DNA of 16,629 nt, taken from an uncultured Opitutales bacterium (GTDB lineage Bacteria > Verrucomicrobiota > Verrucomicrobiia > Opitutales > Intestinicryptomonadaceae). The notes beneath the pieces were generated by a model. That model saw only the letters and a list, made by a program, of their open reading frames with translations. It was not told the DNA's origin and searched no databases. Position 1 is the stretch's first letter. Each line of letters opens with the position of its first letter. Positions 1 through 7,227 of this stretch are shown here, one piece after another. The translations under genes were made by a program, and so were the position numbers. Where the stretch lies: assembly GCA_900552245.1 (NCBI GenBank), contig URYY01000032.1:1-16629 (forward strand), written 5' to 3'.

Positions 1-1
1 A

Positions 2-244
2 GGTTATCCGCACCCCTTGAGCATTGCTATCGACACATTTGGAACGGGCAAGGTTGCCGAGGAAAAACTCGTTGAAGCCGTAAACAAGGTCTTTTCATTT
101 AAGCCTGCCGACATAATAGAGCAGCTGGGGCTTCTCGCGCCAATATACAAAAAGACCACAAACTACGGTCACTTTGCCAAGAGCGACTTGCCTTGGGAAG
201 ACACTTCAAAAGCCAAGGAGTTGCGCGAAGCCGCATTGAAGTAA
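2..244 (+). CDS. metK: S-adenosylmethionine synthase, C-terminal part (5' end outside window)
   Basis: MetK makes S-adenosylmethionine from methionine and ATP in the cytoplasm. Only the last 80 codons are visible; the frame is already open at base 2, so the gene continues left of the window. The segment carries the typical C-terminal signature of the family: PHPLSIAIDTFGTGK, then the helix with KPADIIEQLGL, the PIYKKTTNYGHF motif and the DLPWE end. The first in-frame TTG is an internal codon, not a start. It ends about 100 bp before ahcY, which removes the S-adenosylhomocysteine left after methyl transfer, so the two form a methyl-cycle pair. A strong hairpin with a T-run separates them. The identification is secure. 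Confidence 0.95.
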   Translation, partial: GYPHPLSIAIDTFGTGKVAEEKLVEAVNKVFSFKPADIIEQLGLLAPIYKKTTNYGHFAKSDLPWEDTSKAKELREAALK

Positions 245-260
245 TAAATTTTACGAACTG

Positions 261-301
261 CAAAAGTTGGGAAGGTGGAACTTCTCAGCTTTTGTTTTTT
301 T
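261..301 (+). terminator. Intrinsic terminator after metK (or attenuator before ahcY)
   Basis: A 14-bp stem with two G-T pairs (CAAAAGTTGGGAAG at 261-274 with CTTCTCAGCTTTTG at 281-294) closes a 6-nt loop and is followed directly by seven T. This is a textbook rho-independent terminator 17 bp after the metK stop. It lies within the short gap before ahcY, so it either separates the transcripts or sets how much metK transcription reads into ahcY. Confidence 0.85.
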
Positions 302-344
302 GGGGCGGCAAAGCAAAAAATTTTTAATTTATAGGAAGGGAAAA

Positions 345-1757
345 ATGACAGAGACAAAGAACTATAAAATTGCAGATATTTCTCTAGCAGATTTTGGCAG
401 AAAGGAATTGGACATAGCCGAACATGAAATGCCGGGCCTTATGGCAATACGCAAGAAGTACGCGCCTATGCAGCCGCTAAAGGGCGTGCGCATCAGCGGT
501 AGTTTGCACATGACTATTCAGACGGCTGTTTTAATCGAAACGCTAAAGAGTTTGGGCGCGGACGTCCGCTGGGCAAGTTGCAACATATTTTCAACCCAAG
601 ACCACGCAGCGGCGGCAATTGCAAAGGGTGGCACTCCGGTATTTGCCTGGAAGGGTGAATCTCTCGAAGATTACTGGGACTGCACCTACAGAGCCCTAAC
701 TTGGGACGACGGCAAAGGCCCTCAGCTAATAGTTGACGACGGCGGAGACGCTACCCTGCTAGTCCACAAAGGCTACGAACTTGAAAATGGCTGCGACTGG
801 GTTAATACGCCGAGCCAAAGCCACGAAGAGGAAGTTATAAAGGCACTTTTAAAGAGAGTTTACAAGCAAGACAAGACTCATTGGCACAAGGTTGTAGCCG
901 ACTTAAAGGGAGTCTCGGAAGAGACTACAACAGGAGTTCACCGCCTATATAGGATGGTCGAGGAAGGCAAGCTCTTGATACCCGCAATAAACGTAAACGA
1001 CTCCGTTACAAAGAGCAAATTTGACAATCTATACGGCTGCCGCGAGTCTCTCGTTGACGGAATAAAGAGAGCGACGGACGTTATGATAGCCGGCAAGGTT
1101 GCCGTAGTTTGCGGATACGGCGATGTTGGCAAAGGTTGCGTGCAGGCGCTAAAGGGCTTGGGAGCAACAATTATGGTTACCGAAATAGACCCGATATGCG
1201 CACTGCAAGCTGCTATGGAGGGCTACAGGGTTGTAACTATAGAAGAGACACTCGGCATTGCCGACATATACGTAACAACAACCGGCAACTGCAAGATAAT
1301 AAAGATTGAAGATATGCAGAAGATGCGCGACCAAGCTATCGTCTGCAATATCGGGCACTTCGACAACGAAATAGAGGTTGCAAAGCTCGAGAGCTTCCCG
1401 GGAATTAAGCGCACAAATATAAAGCCTCAAGTTGATAAGTACACATTCCCGTCCGGAAATTCCATATATTTGTTGGCTGAAGGCAGGCTTGTAAACCTCG
1501 GCTGCGCGACAGGCCACCCTTCGTTTGTGATGAGCAATTCATTCACAAACCAGGTTCTGGCTCAGATGGACTTGTGGGCAAACCGCGATAAGTACGAGCC
1601 CAAAGTTTACATCTTGCCAAAGAAGCTCGACGAGGAAGTTGCAAGGCTGCACCTAGAAAGAATAGGAGCGCACCTTACGACGCTCACGCAAGAGCAGGCC
1701 GACTACATAGGCGTAAAGGTGGAAGGCCCATACAAGGCAGACCACTACAGATACTAA
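345..1757 (+). CDS. ahcY: Adenosylhomocysteinase (S-adenosyl-L-homocysteine hydrolase)
   Basis: Hydrolyses S-adenosylhomocysteine to adenosine and homocysteine, relieving product inhibition of methyltransferases; cytoplasmic, NAD-dependent. The 470-residue length is typical of the bacterial family. Visible motifs: DIAEHEMPGLMAIR near the start, SGSLHMTIQTAVLIETL, the catalytic-region EETTTGVHRL, the NAD-binding GYGDVGKG at residues 257-264, NIGHFDNEIE, the HPSFVMSNSF segment, and the conserved C-terminal YKADHYRY. I chose ATG 345 because GGAAGGG at 334-340 is a good ribosome binding site for it and the homology starts right after. The open frame extends 26 codons further up, but through the metK terminator hairpin. 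It follows metK on the same strand and has its own terminator at 1780-1804. Confidence 0.97.
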   Translation: MTETKNYKIADISLADFGRKELDIAEHEMPGLMAIRKKYAPMQPLKGVRISGSLHMTIQTAVLIETLKSLGADVRWASCNIFSTQDHAAAAIAKGGTPVFAWKGESLEDYWDCTYRALTWDDGKGPQLIVDDGGDATLLVHKGYELENGCDWVNTPSQSHEEEVIKALLKRVYKQDKTHWHKVVADLKGVSEETTTGVHRLYRMVEEGKLLIPAINVNDSVTKSKFDNLYGCRESLVDGIKRATDVMIAGKVAVVCGYGDVGKGCVQALKGLGATIMVTEIDPICALQAAMEGYRVVTIEETLGIADIYVTTTGNCKIIKIEDMQKMRDQAIVCNIGHFDNEIEVAKLESFPGIKRTNIKPQVDKYTFPSGNSIYLLAEGRLVNLGCATGHPSFVMSNSFTNQVLAQMDLWANRDKYEPKVYILPKKLDEEVARLHLERIGAHLTTLTQEQADYIGVKVEGPYKADHYRY

Positions 1758-1779
1758 TATCTCATAAATAATTTTATAG

Positions 1780-1804
1780 AAGCGGGTTTTTGCCCGCTTT
1801 TTTT
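1780..1804 (+). terminator. Intrinsic terminator of ahcY
   Basis: The stem AGCGGG (1781-1786) pairs with CCCGCT (1793-1798), with a short loop and a run of seven T. It starts 22 bp after the ahcY stop codon. Confidence 0.9.
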
Positions 1805-2314
1805 GTGTAAGGAAAGATGAAAAATACAGTTAACTTTTTATCTAAATACTAACTGCGGAGCGATTCCCGTTTGCGTGCAAAAAGGCTCACCCATATATGC
1901 TCCGAGACTTAAATTTCCAAACTTAGCTCGTTTAATGAGGCTTCCAAGGCGCGGAAGCGCAAATTTTTGCAAATTTTAAGGGTATTGCCATTTTAATGCC
2001 CCAGCGCACTTATAAAAGTTCAAGATTTTATTGATTAAATTAAGTTACTCTCCCAAAGTGAGAATTTGAAGTTTTAATAAAACGAACATCAACTTAGAGC
2101 GGATCTGGTTTACAAGGCACATAACCAAACTATAATCATACAAAAAAACACGCTAAAAAGAGGCAGAGGGGTTTCGCAAAAGCAATTGTATATATTAAAC
2201 GCAATAATCAAATATTAAGCAAAAGAAAAGCAATAATAGCACTAAAAAAGAAGTCGAATTGTACGAAAAATAAAAGCTTCCATGCTATCGCGCTTATGCT
2301 AAGGAGTAAAAGCT

Positions 2315-2350
2315 TAAAAAAAATAAAATCTGGGCGCATGCTTGCCCCAA
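2315..2350 (-). terminator. Possible weak minus-strand terminator
   Basis: Read on the minus strand, a short stem (TGGG with CCCA, plus one bulged C-G pair) is followed by a T-rich tract (complement of 2315-2330). The stem is short and the plus strand here is A-rich, so the T-run may be a composition effect. Confidence 0.35.
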
Positions 2351-2420
2351 GAGCTTCATAAGCGCAAGAAAGAAACTCTGTGCATTGCGCACTGAAAAAT
2401 CAAATTTAAATAAAATTTAC

Positions 2421-2445
2421 TAAAAAAGAACTTCCCGAAGGAAGC
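2421..2445 (-). terminator. UUCG-loop terminator on the minus strand
   Basis: On the minus strand GCTTCC, loop TTCG, then GGAAGT form a stem capped by the extra-stable C(UUCG)G tetraloop, followed by TCTTTTTTA. It lies about 140 bp beyond the PEP-CTERM gene, after that gene's own terminator, so it either backs up the first or ends a separate short transcript. Confidence 0.65.
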
Positions 2446-2494
2446 AAGGAATCCTCAAACTAGAGATTTTTCTCTTGCGTATTTGCGCTCCCCT

Positions 2495-2534
2495 CCCCAT
2501 TTTTAATAAGGCAATGGGATAAGTTAAAATGGGG
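2495..2534. repeat. 9-bp inverted repeat
   Basis: CCCCATTTT (2495-2503) and AAAATGGGG (2526-2534) are perfect reverse complements with 22 nt between them. It sits between the two stronger minus-strand terminators; just beyond it is AGAGA-TTTT-TCTCT at 2462-2475. Function unknown. Confidence 0.7.
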
Positions 2535-2565
2535 AAATAAAAGCCCCCCACACACAATGGAGGGC
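2535..2565 (-). terminator. Intrinsic terminator of the PEP-CTERM gene
   Basis: On the minus strand GCCCTCC (2565-2559), a 9-nt loop and GGGGGGC (2549-2543) pair with one T-G pair, followed by TTTTATTT. It begins 22 bp after the stop codon of the minus-strand PEP-CTERM gene. Confidence 0.75.
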
Positions 2566-2587
2566 CGAGAATAAAGCAAAAAATCTT

Positions 2588-3943
2588 TTAACGAGCTCTT
2601 CTGCGCTTAAGAACAAATATAAGAGAGATTGCTCCGAAAATTAGCGCGTAAGTTGATGGCTCCGGAACAGCACTTGTGACATTCACAAGGGCGTACATAA
2701 TCTTAGTGTCTTCAGAGAGAATTAGGTCTTCAAACTTTACATTTTCGCCGTCCTTTACCTCCAAAACCTCCAACCAGTCGTCCATCGTAGTAGTAAATCT
2801 GTCTCCGGTAACGGAGTCCTTGCCATTAAAAAGAGTTTCAGTTGAAGATATTAACGACACATAGTATGAACCATCTGCAATGTTACTGGTATCGACATAG
2901 GAGAAATCTAAAGATAAGGCCCCTTCAAAAGTCTTTACAAATTCACCTGCTAAAATTGCATCTTCCAAGTTTAAGCTCTGAGTTGCAGACAAATTCTCAG
3001 CACCTATGTAGAAGTTTACCCTTCCGGATTCCGTTACAAAGAACTCCCAGTTATTTGTAACAGCCGATGGCCCTGCTGCGACAAAGTTACCATTGCTGTC
3101 AAAGCCACCAAGATTTAGAGTTGAAGAGCTACCCGCCGCCGCAGCTGCCTTGCTGCCAGAGCCAACTCTAACGATAAATGCATCTAAGTTCGTACCGGAG
3201 CCAAATACGCTAATGGAATTTGTCGCACCTTCATTATTTTCAATTTCGACATTTTGCCCGGTAAATAAAGCGCCGTCAGAAACGACTAGGTTCGCTGTGC
3301 CCTTCTGAGCATTTAGCGCAAAGGTCTTGCCATTCATATTGAAGTTGGCACCCTTGCCGGAAGCCGTAACGTTCATCCTGTAGCCATCACTTGTTGGATT
3401 TAAGCGCAAATCGCCGCTTGCGACAAACTGGCTTGCAGCCCCATTTGTGCTCTTAAGCGACAAGAAAGAGCCATCGTCCACGAGAGAGCCTCTAAACTGG
3501 TCAAAGACCCCCGTGTAAGAGGAATTTTCGATGTAAATGTTGCTGTAGCCGCCATCGCCCCAAGAGATTGAGCCGGCAGTCATTGTAGCGCCGTCCGTCA
3601 GTCTAATATTTAACCTGTTATTGTACCAAAATTGAGACTGCCCGCTTGTGACATTTAAGACTGCAGAAGGGCCCGATATGTTGAGATAGGCGGACGCAGT
3701 GTTGTTATTGGTATAACCTATCGTTGAAATTGTTACTTCATCCGTGAGCGTTACCGATACTCCGTCATTAAAAAATACCGTATCTTCAGCCCCCGGAAGA
3801 GCCGCGCCGGTCTCCAAGCCCCATGTTGCGGGATCCGACCAATCGCCAGACTGAACGGCTCTAAAATCTGCAGCCATAGAAAGCGCGGGAATCGACATTG
3901 CGGCAAGGACTGAAAGCAAGTGTAAATGAAGGTTTTGTTTCAT
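2588..3943 (-). CDS. Exported PEP-CTERM surface protein
   Basis: A 451-residue secreted protein. Residues 1-24 are a Sec signal peptide (basic start, hydrophobic LLSVLAAMSIPAL, cleavage after SMA). The mature part opens with GDWSDPATWG and LPGAEDTVFFNDGVSVTL, which resembles the start of G8-like or autotransporter-type beta-rich surface proteins; the body is rich in Gly, Ser, Asn and Thr, fitting a beta-helix. The end is a classical PEP-CTERM sorting signal: VPEPSTYAL at 426-434, a short hydrophobic helix, then KRRRAR. In this family the tail is recognised by an exosortase that anchors or releases the protein at the outer surface; no exosortase gene is in the window. No clear Shine-Dalgarno precedes the ATG. 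The ligand or role of the mature domain is unknown. Confidence 0.88.
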   Translation of the reverse strand: MKQNLHLHLLSVLAAMSIPALSMAADFRAVQSGDWSDPATWGLETGAALPGAEDTVFFNDGVSVTLTDEVTISTIGYTNNNTASAYLNISGPSAVLNVTSGQSQFWYNNRLNIRLTDGATMTAGSISWGDGGYSNIYIENSSYTGVFDQFRGSLVDDGSFLSLKSTNGAASQFVASGDLRLNPTSDGYRMNVTASGKGANFNMNGKTFALNAQKGTANLVVSDGALFTGQNVEIENNEGATNSISVFGSGTNLDAFIVRVGSGSKAAAAAGSSSTLNLGGFDSNGNFVAAGPSAVTNNWEFFVTESGRVNFYIGAENLSATQSLNLEDAILAGEFVKTFEGALSLDFSYVDTSNIADGSYYVSLISSTETLFNGKDSVTGDRFTTTMDDWLEVLEVKDGENVKFEDLILSEDTKIMYALVNVTSAVPEPSTYALIFGAISLIFVLKRRRAR

Positions 3944-3979
3944 TTTTAAAATATTGGTTTATAAATAAAATACGATACC

Positions 3980-4010
3980 GACTGTGTAGAGTATAGAACT
4001 GTACACCGTC
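3980..4010. promoter_or_regulatory. Imperfect inverted repeat upstream of the PEP-CTERM gene
   Basis: GACTGTGTA (3980-3988) and TACACCGTC (4002-4010) match as reverse complements at 8 of 9 positions with a 13-nt gap. On the minus strand the gap contains TATACT, a good -10 sequence, and the right arm contains TTGACG, so the repeat overlaps a likely promoter region 37-67 bp before the start codon. The TTGACG-TATACT spacing is too short for a standard pair, so the exact promoter is unresolved. Confidence 0.4.
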
Positions 4011-4046
4011 AAGATAGTAATTAAAAAAATGTTACAAATTTTGAAG

Positions 4047-4058
4047 TCAAACGTTTGA
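4047..4058. promoter_or_regulatory. 12-bp palindrome TCAAACGTTTGA, copy 1
   Basis: Perfect palindrome with a central CG, resembling LacI/PurR-type operators (AAACGTTT core). It lies about 100 bp upstream of the PEP-CTERM gene. An identical 12-mer occurs at 7216-7227 before mnmG. The regulator is not in the window. Confidence 0.5.
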
Positions 4059-4255
4059 GTAAAATTAAGGAAAATATACTATCAGAAATGATTGCGAAAA
4101 TGCATAGATTTATGAATGGATAGACAATGCAATATTGCAGAATTACCGAAAGATGAGGCGGCGCAAATGAGACTACTCGAATAGCACCCTAATATAAATT
4201 ACGGGTAGTCGCTACGAAAATTTCCGGATCTAGAAAGTTAAGAGACAATTTGAGA

Positions 4256-4264
4256 TGTGGATAA
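4256..4264 (-). promoter_or_regulatory. Exact DnaA box
   Basis: TGTGGATAA on the plus strand is the reverse complement of the consensus DnaA box TTATCCACA. Only one perfect box is seen here; the nearest relative is CTATCCACA at 5241-5249. A lone box can arise by chance or serve DnaA titration. Confidence 0.4.
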
Positions 4265-4550
4265 AAAGGTATAGAATTAAAGTTAAGAGGAATAAAGAAA
4301 CTAAATACGCGTAAAGCTGCATTCGGAATTAAATTCACACAAGGAAGATGAAAATCTAAAAAAGCCTTTAGTTTGCAAAAGAAAGAGTAAAATATATAAA
4401 TACAGAAATAAATCAGCCGATAACGATGTATAAATAATATGGCAATAACAATTGCATAAAAAATGCACGGCAAAAACAGGAAACTCTCAAATTGCTTTCA
4501 TACAATAAAGATTAGAGTAGATAACAAATAAAATTAGATGGGTTTTTAGT

Positions 4551-4625
4551 TATGTCAATATGTGACATAGTAAAAAAGACTGCAAAAATACAAGCGAAAC
4601 ATTTGTATAAAAACATATTGACATA
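4551..4625. promoter_or_regulatory. Operator-like repeat of TGACATA half-sites with a -35 element
   Basis: TATGTCA (4551-4557) and TGACATA (4563-4569) form a compact palindrome, and the 13-mer TATGTCAATATGT (4551-4563) has its perfect reverse complement at 4613-4625. The right arm contains TTGACA at 4618-4623, an ideal -35 box 33 bp before the next gene; the matching -10 (TAGCCT at 4641-4646, 17 bp spacing) is weak. A protein bound to the right arm would cover the -35, so repression or looping is plausible. Confidence 0.5.
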
Positions 4626-4655
4626 TAAAAAAATAAACATTAGCCTAGCGCTATC

Positions 4656-5054
4656 ATGAAACGGATTTTACTTGCATTGCTACTCACAATAGTCGGAATT
4701 TCTCCGATTTTTTCTCAGACACGGCCGCTGAGGGGTACCGCAGAGTATTACCTAGAGGCACCGGACAGATACCTCGATAAGAGCGTCACTCTTTATATAA
4801 TAGAGGCAAAAGAAATGCCCAAACTTCCGGCTCCGGAGAATTATACCGCATTTTTTGCGTTTACAACATCGCCTGCCGGCGACGGCTCCAGAGGAGGCGG
4901 AATTATTGTTTATGTCAGAGATCTGAGAGCGAAACAATTTGCAAAGAAATATAAGGAAGGTTGGATTGTAAACGGAAAACCCAAAACAGGCTCTATAAGC
5001 GGTAAATTTATAAAGGCCTTAGAGGTAGATGGCTACGCTGTGAAAATGAATTAA
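4656..5054 (+). CDS. Small exported protein of unknown function
   Basis: A 132-residue protein with a clear signal peptide (MKR, then hydrophobic ILLALLLTIVGI, cleavage near residues 19-21 around PIFSQT), leaving a mature part of about 112 residues that should act in the periplasm or outside. The mature region alternates strands and short helices: YLDKSVTLYIIEA, YTAFFAFTT, GGGIIVYVRD, then a basic helix KQFAKKYKEGW and SGKFIKALEVDGYAV at the end. This pattern is reminiscent of a small OB-fold-like beta-barrel, but I do not recognise a named family. It is monocistronic: preceded by an operator-like repeat and -35 box, followed by a terminator. No strong ribosome binding site is visible, so the ATG is chosen for the signal peptide. 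Confidence 0.75.
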   Translation: MKRILLALLLTIVGISPIFSQTRPLRGTAEYYLEAPDRYLDKSVTLYIIEAKEMPKLPAPENYTAFFAFTTSPAGDGSRGGGIIVYVRDLRAKQFAKKYKEGWIVNGKPKTGSISGKFIKALEVDGYAVKMN

Positions 5055-5154
5055 GAGGCATTATTCAAGACAACGAAGGGCGCGCACTTTTGAACTATCC
5101 GCCTAAATTCAGATAAAAAAACAATTTCTATATTGTTTACTGAAGACATGAGAT

Positions 5155-5186
5155 GGTATCGATATTCTTTCGGTGCCGTCTTTTTT
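5155..5186 (+). terminator. Intrinsic terminator after the small exported protein gene
   Basis: GGTATCGA (5155-5162) pairs with TCGGTGCC (5170-5177), including two G-T pairs, around a 7-nt loop, followed by GTCTTTTTT. Preceding GAAGAC could extend the stem by pairing with GTCTTT. It lies 100 bp after the stop. Confidence 0.7.
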
Positions 5187-6165
5187 AATGAGCACAGCAA
5201 TCCACCTTATTGTGGCATTTAATAAAAGCTGGCAGCAACTCTATCCACATTCTACTTGTTCAGGCTAGCGCACTGAAAACTTATTAGATATTAAAAAAAA
5301 GCATTTCATTAAAACACAACACAGGCCCCCTCTACAACTATTGCCCTACCCCACATCATTCTTTCTACATATCAGAATATAAATATAAGACATTGTTTAA
5401 TCTAAGGCTATAGGTAGTTTTCTAGGATTTTGTTTGCCGACATAATCGAGCTCTCGCTTAGACTCTTTATTTACATTTTAAGCCCAAGATTATAACCCCT
5501 AAATAAAATGCAACTTCACGCGGGACCAGAGCCTGCCTGCACTCAAAAAACTAAAAATTACTGCCCTACGCGAGCGGCATTTAAATCTATTTTACTTAGG
5601 GAATATTCAAATTCTACATTCGGATTTTCTAAACTATTTAGCATTCAATAAGTGGCTCTACCTGCAAAGATGCGCGTTTGATACCGCCCTACACTATCAG
5701 TCTATAAGTACGCCTCAATATCTATGCGTTCGCAGAATTAAAAATTAGTAGCTCTTTCTAGCTATCTAAATAGCTCGGACACCATTATTTTGATAAAATA
5801 TTAACTCTGTTAGGCGATAAAGAAACATCGAGCGCTCACTTATTGTTAAGCGCAATCAAGTATATGTAGCCCAAATTGTTAATTGCACTCCCACAAAAAA
5901 ATAGCCCAATCTAAGCTATTTTACCTTCGCGCGACATGGCATTTAATTACGGAACTTACCCACCTAAAAGCCCTAAGTTGTTTTGAATTTTACGCCCTTG
6001 CGAGTGTTTTAACATTTACCTTTTCCGGGCTCGTTACTCTATGAGCTTTCCGGCTTTAATATCGCACAACTTGCCTTCAATTTAGGCTGAACGACGTACC
6101 GCTTGTCGCGTGCTAATCTTCTTGTAAGCATTGCAAGTAAACATATAAAAAGCTTTTGGATAGCT

Positions 6166-6209
6166 TATCATTAAATCTCCCCTTCCCTCAAACGCAGGAT
6201 TTAATGATA
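6166..6209. repeat. Perfect 12-bp inverted repeat
   Basis: TATCATTAAATC (6166-6177) and GATTTAATGATA (6198-6209) are exact reverse complements with a 20-nt pyrimidine-rich loop, and pairing extends two more bases past a one-nt bulge. It is not followed by a T-run in either direction, so it is not an obvious terminator. Confidence 0.7.
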
Positions 6210-7068
6210 GCAGCATTAATGTCGCGAGATTTTACATTCACAATATGTAAACACCTTAATAGTCCCAAGCACTAAAATTCAGCAGCATTATGATTATCCT
6301 TTTGTTTTATTGCTGAAAGAGAGACTTCATTTTTATAAATTTTTTAGTTTTTAGCTTTTCATTTATTCCTAAACATTAGACGCTGTCCGCATTTGCGCGT
6401 TTTTTAGATTAAAAGCAAAAGCCAAAAAAGCTAAGAAAAAAAGAGCGTGTAACGCATAAACAAATTCGCAAGGAGAGAAATCGATAAGCTTTATACGAAT
6501 AAAAAAGAACTGCAAAATGCACATAACAACTAAAAAACACCCGCATAAGGCTTGAAAAGAACAAACTAAAACCAGACAAAAGAGATAATAGCATTTAAGA
6601 AAAATTGCACAAAAAGCGAAGATTTAAGGAGTCACAACTGAACACTAAAAAAACAGCGCGCAACTTAGGCAAGGAATAGAAACTTAAACATATTTTATAC
6701 AAAATCCCCCTGCAAAGAATTTCCGCAAAAGTAAAAAAACACTAGAGAGGAGGGGGGCCAATCAGAGACAATGACAACAAAAACAAGCACCTATAAAAAA
6801 TAAAGTTGAGCCTGAAGAGCAGCTATTTACACACACAAAAAAAAGAAGCGCACAAAAAGCGAAGAAGACCTTGCCAAATAAAGGCTATGCCATCGCCCCA
6901 CCCTTCAAATAGTCTTAAAAAAGCTAACAGATAAAAGCAAACAACAAAGAAAAGCGTCGAGGGATTAAACAAAAAACCTAATCGGGGAATCCCCCAATTT
7001 TTCAAAAAAGAAAATTTTAACCTATCAAGCAAGGAGGTTGAAAGAAGCGCCGAGATTTACGATAAAAA

Positions 7069-7084
7069 AGTTCCACGTGGAACA
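7069..7084. promoter_or_regulatory. parS: parS centromere site (ParB binding), copy 1
   Basis: The 14-bp palindrome GTTCCACGTGGAAC at 7070-7083 matches the conserved bacterial chromosomal parS sequence (the variant well known from Pseudomonas). It lies 234 bp before the mnmG start codon. ParB loads at such sites, usually clustered near the replication origin. parA and parB are not in the window. An identical core occurs at 8037-8050. Confidence 0.8.
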
Positions 7085-7215
7085 ATGAGACCACAAAAAA
7101 AAGAACACACAGAGAAAAAAAGTACAAAAACGCGCAAGAAGCAAATCAAAGCACTTTTAAAGCGTTTTTACATTTTTACGACAAATAATATTAGCAATAC
7201 AATAAACACAAAATC

Positions 7216-7227
7216 TCAAACGTTTGA
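7216..7227. promoter_or_regulatory. 12-bp palindrome TCAAACGTTTGA, copy 2
   Basis: Identical to the palindrome at 4047-4058 and located 90 bp before the mnmG start, within its probable leader. The AAACGTTT core fits LacI/PurR-type operators. Nearby ATTTGCAAAT (7241-7250) is another perfect palindrome, and GCAAATT/AATTTGC (7245-7282) can form a hairpin, so the leader is structured. Confidence 0.5.

Larger units (their letters stand above)
1805..2587. other. Non-coding stretch of about 0.8 kb with several hairpins
   Basis: No convincing gene lies between ahcY and the PEP-CTERM gene. The plus strand becomes A-rich from about 2090 on. The left part has a 6-bp inverted repeat (CGGAGC at 1856-1861, GCTCCG at 1899-1904) and a small hairpin GCTTCC/GGAAGC at 1940-1958. 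The right part (2315-2566) is crowded with hairpins facing the minus strand, listed separately. TAAAAGCTT occurs twice near 2271 and 2307. No tRNA-like or known riboswitch-like fold was recognised. Confidence 0.6.
3944..4655. other. Divergent intergenic region of about 0.7 kb with palindromes
   Basis: The stretch lies between two genes transcribed outward. Its plus strand is A-rich and no credible gene is seen; a hydrophobic 94-codon frame on the minus strand (4189-4473) looks like a by-product of that bias. It holds inverted repeats at 3980-4010 and 4551-4625, the perfect palindromes TCAAACGTTTGA (4047-4058) and TGCAATATTGCA (4128-4139), and a DnaA box (4256-4264). Promoters for both flanking genes must lie here. 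Confidence 0.6.

Noticed and set aside
245..344. SAM or SAH riboswitch between metK and ahcY
   Set aside because: The gap holds only a simple terminator hairpin; no multi-helix core of known SAM or SAH riboswitches could be drawn.
1149..1517. 122-codon minus-strand frame inside ahcY
   Set aside because: Antisense shadow of conserved ahcY.
4189..4473. 94-codon minus-strand frame that looks membrane-bound
   Set aside because: The opposite strand is A-rich, so the frame is full of Phe, Ile, Leu and Tyr by composition; no ribosome binding site or family resemblance.
6082..6216. 44-codon minus-strand frame starting MLLSLNPAFEG
   Set aside because: Crosses the 12-bp inverted repeat, lacks a ribosome binding site and is of a length expected by chance.
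6409..7032. Two hydrophobic minus-strand frames (6409-6594 and 6823-7032)
   Set aside because: Same composition effect of the A-rich plus strand; the second has only a TTG start and neither has a ribosome binding site.
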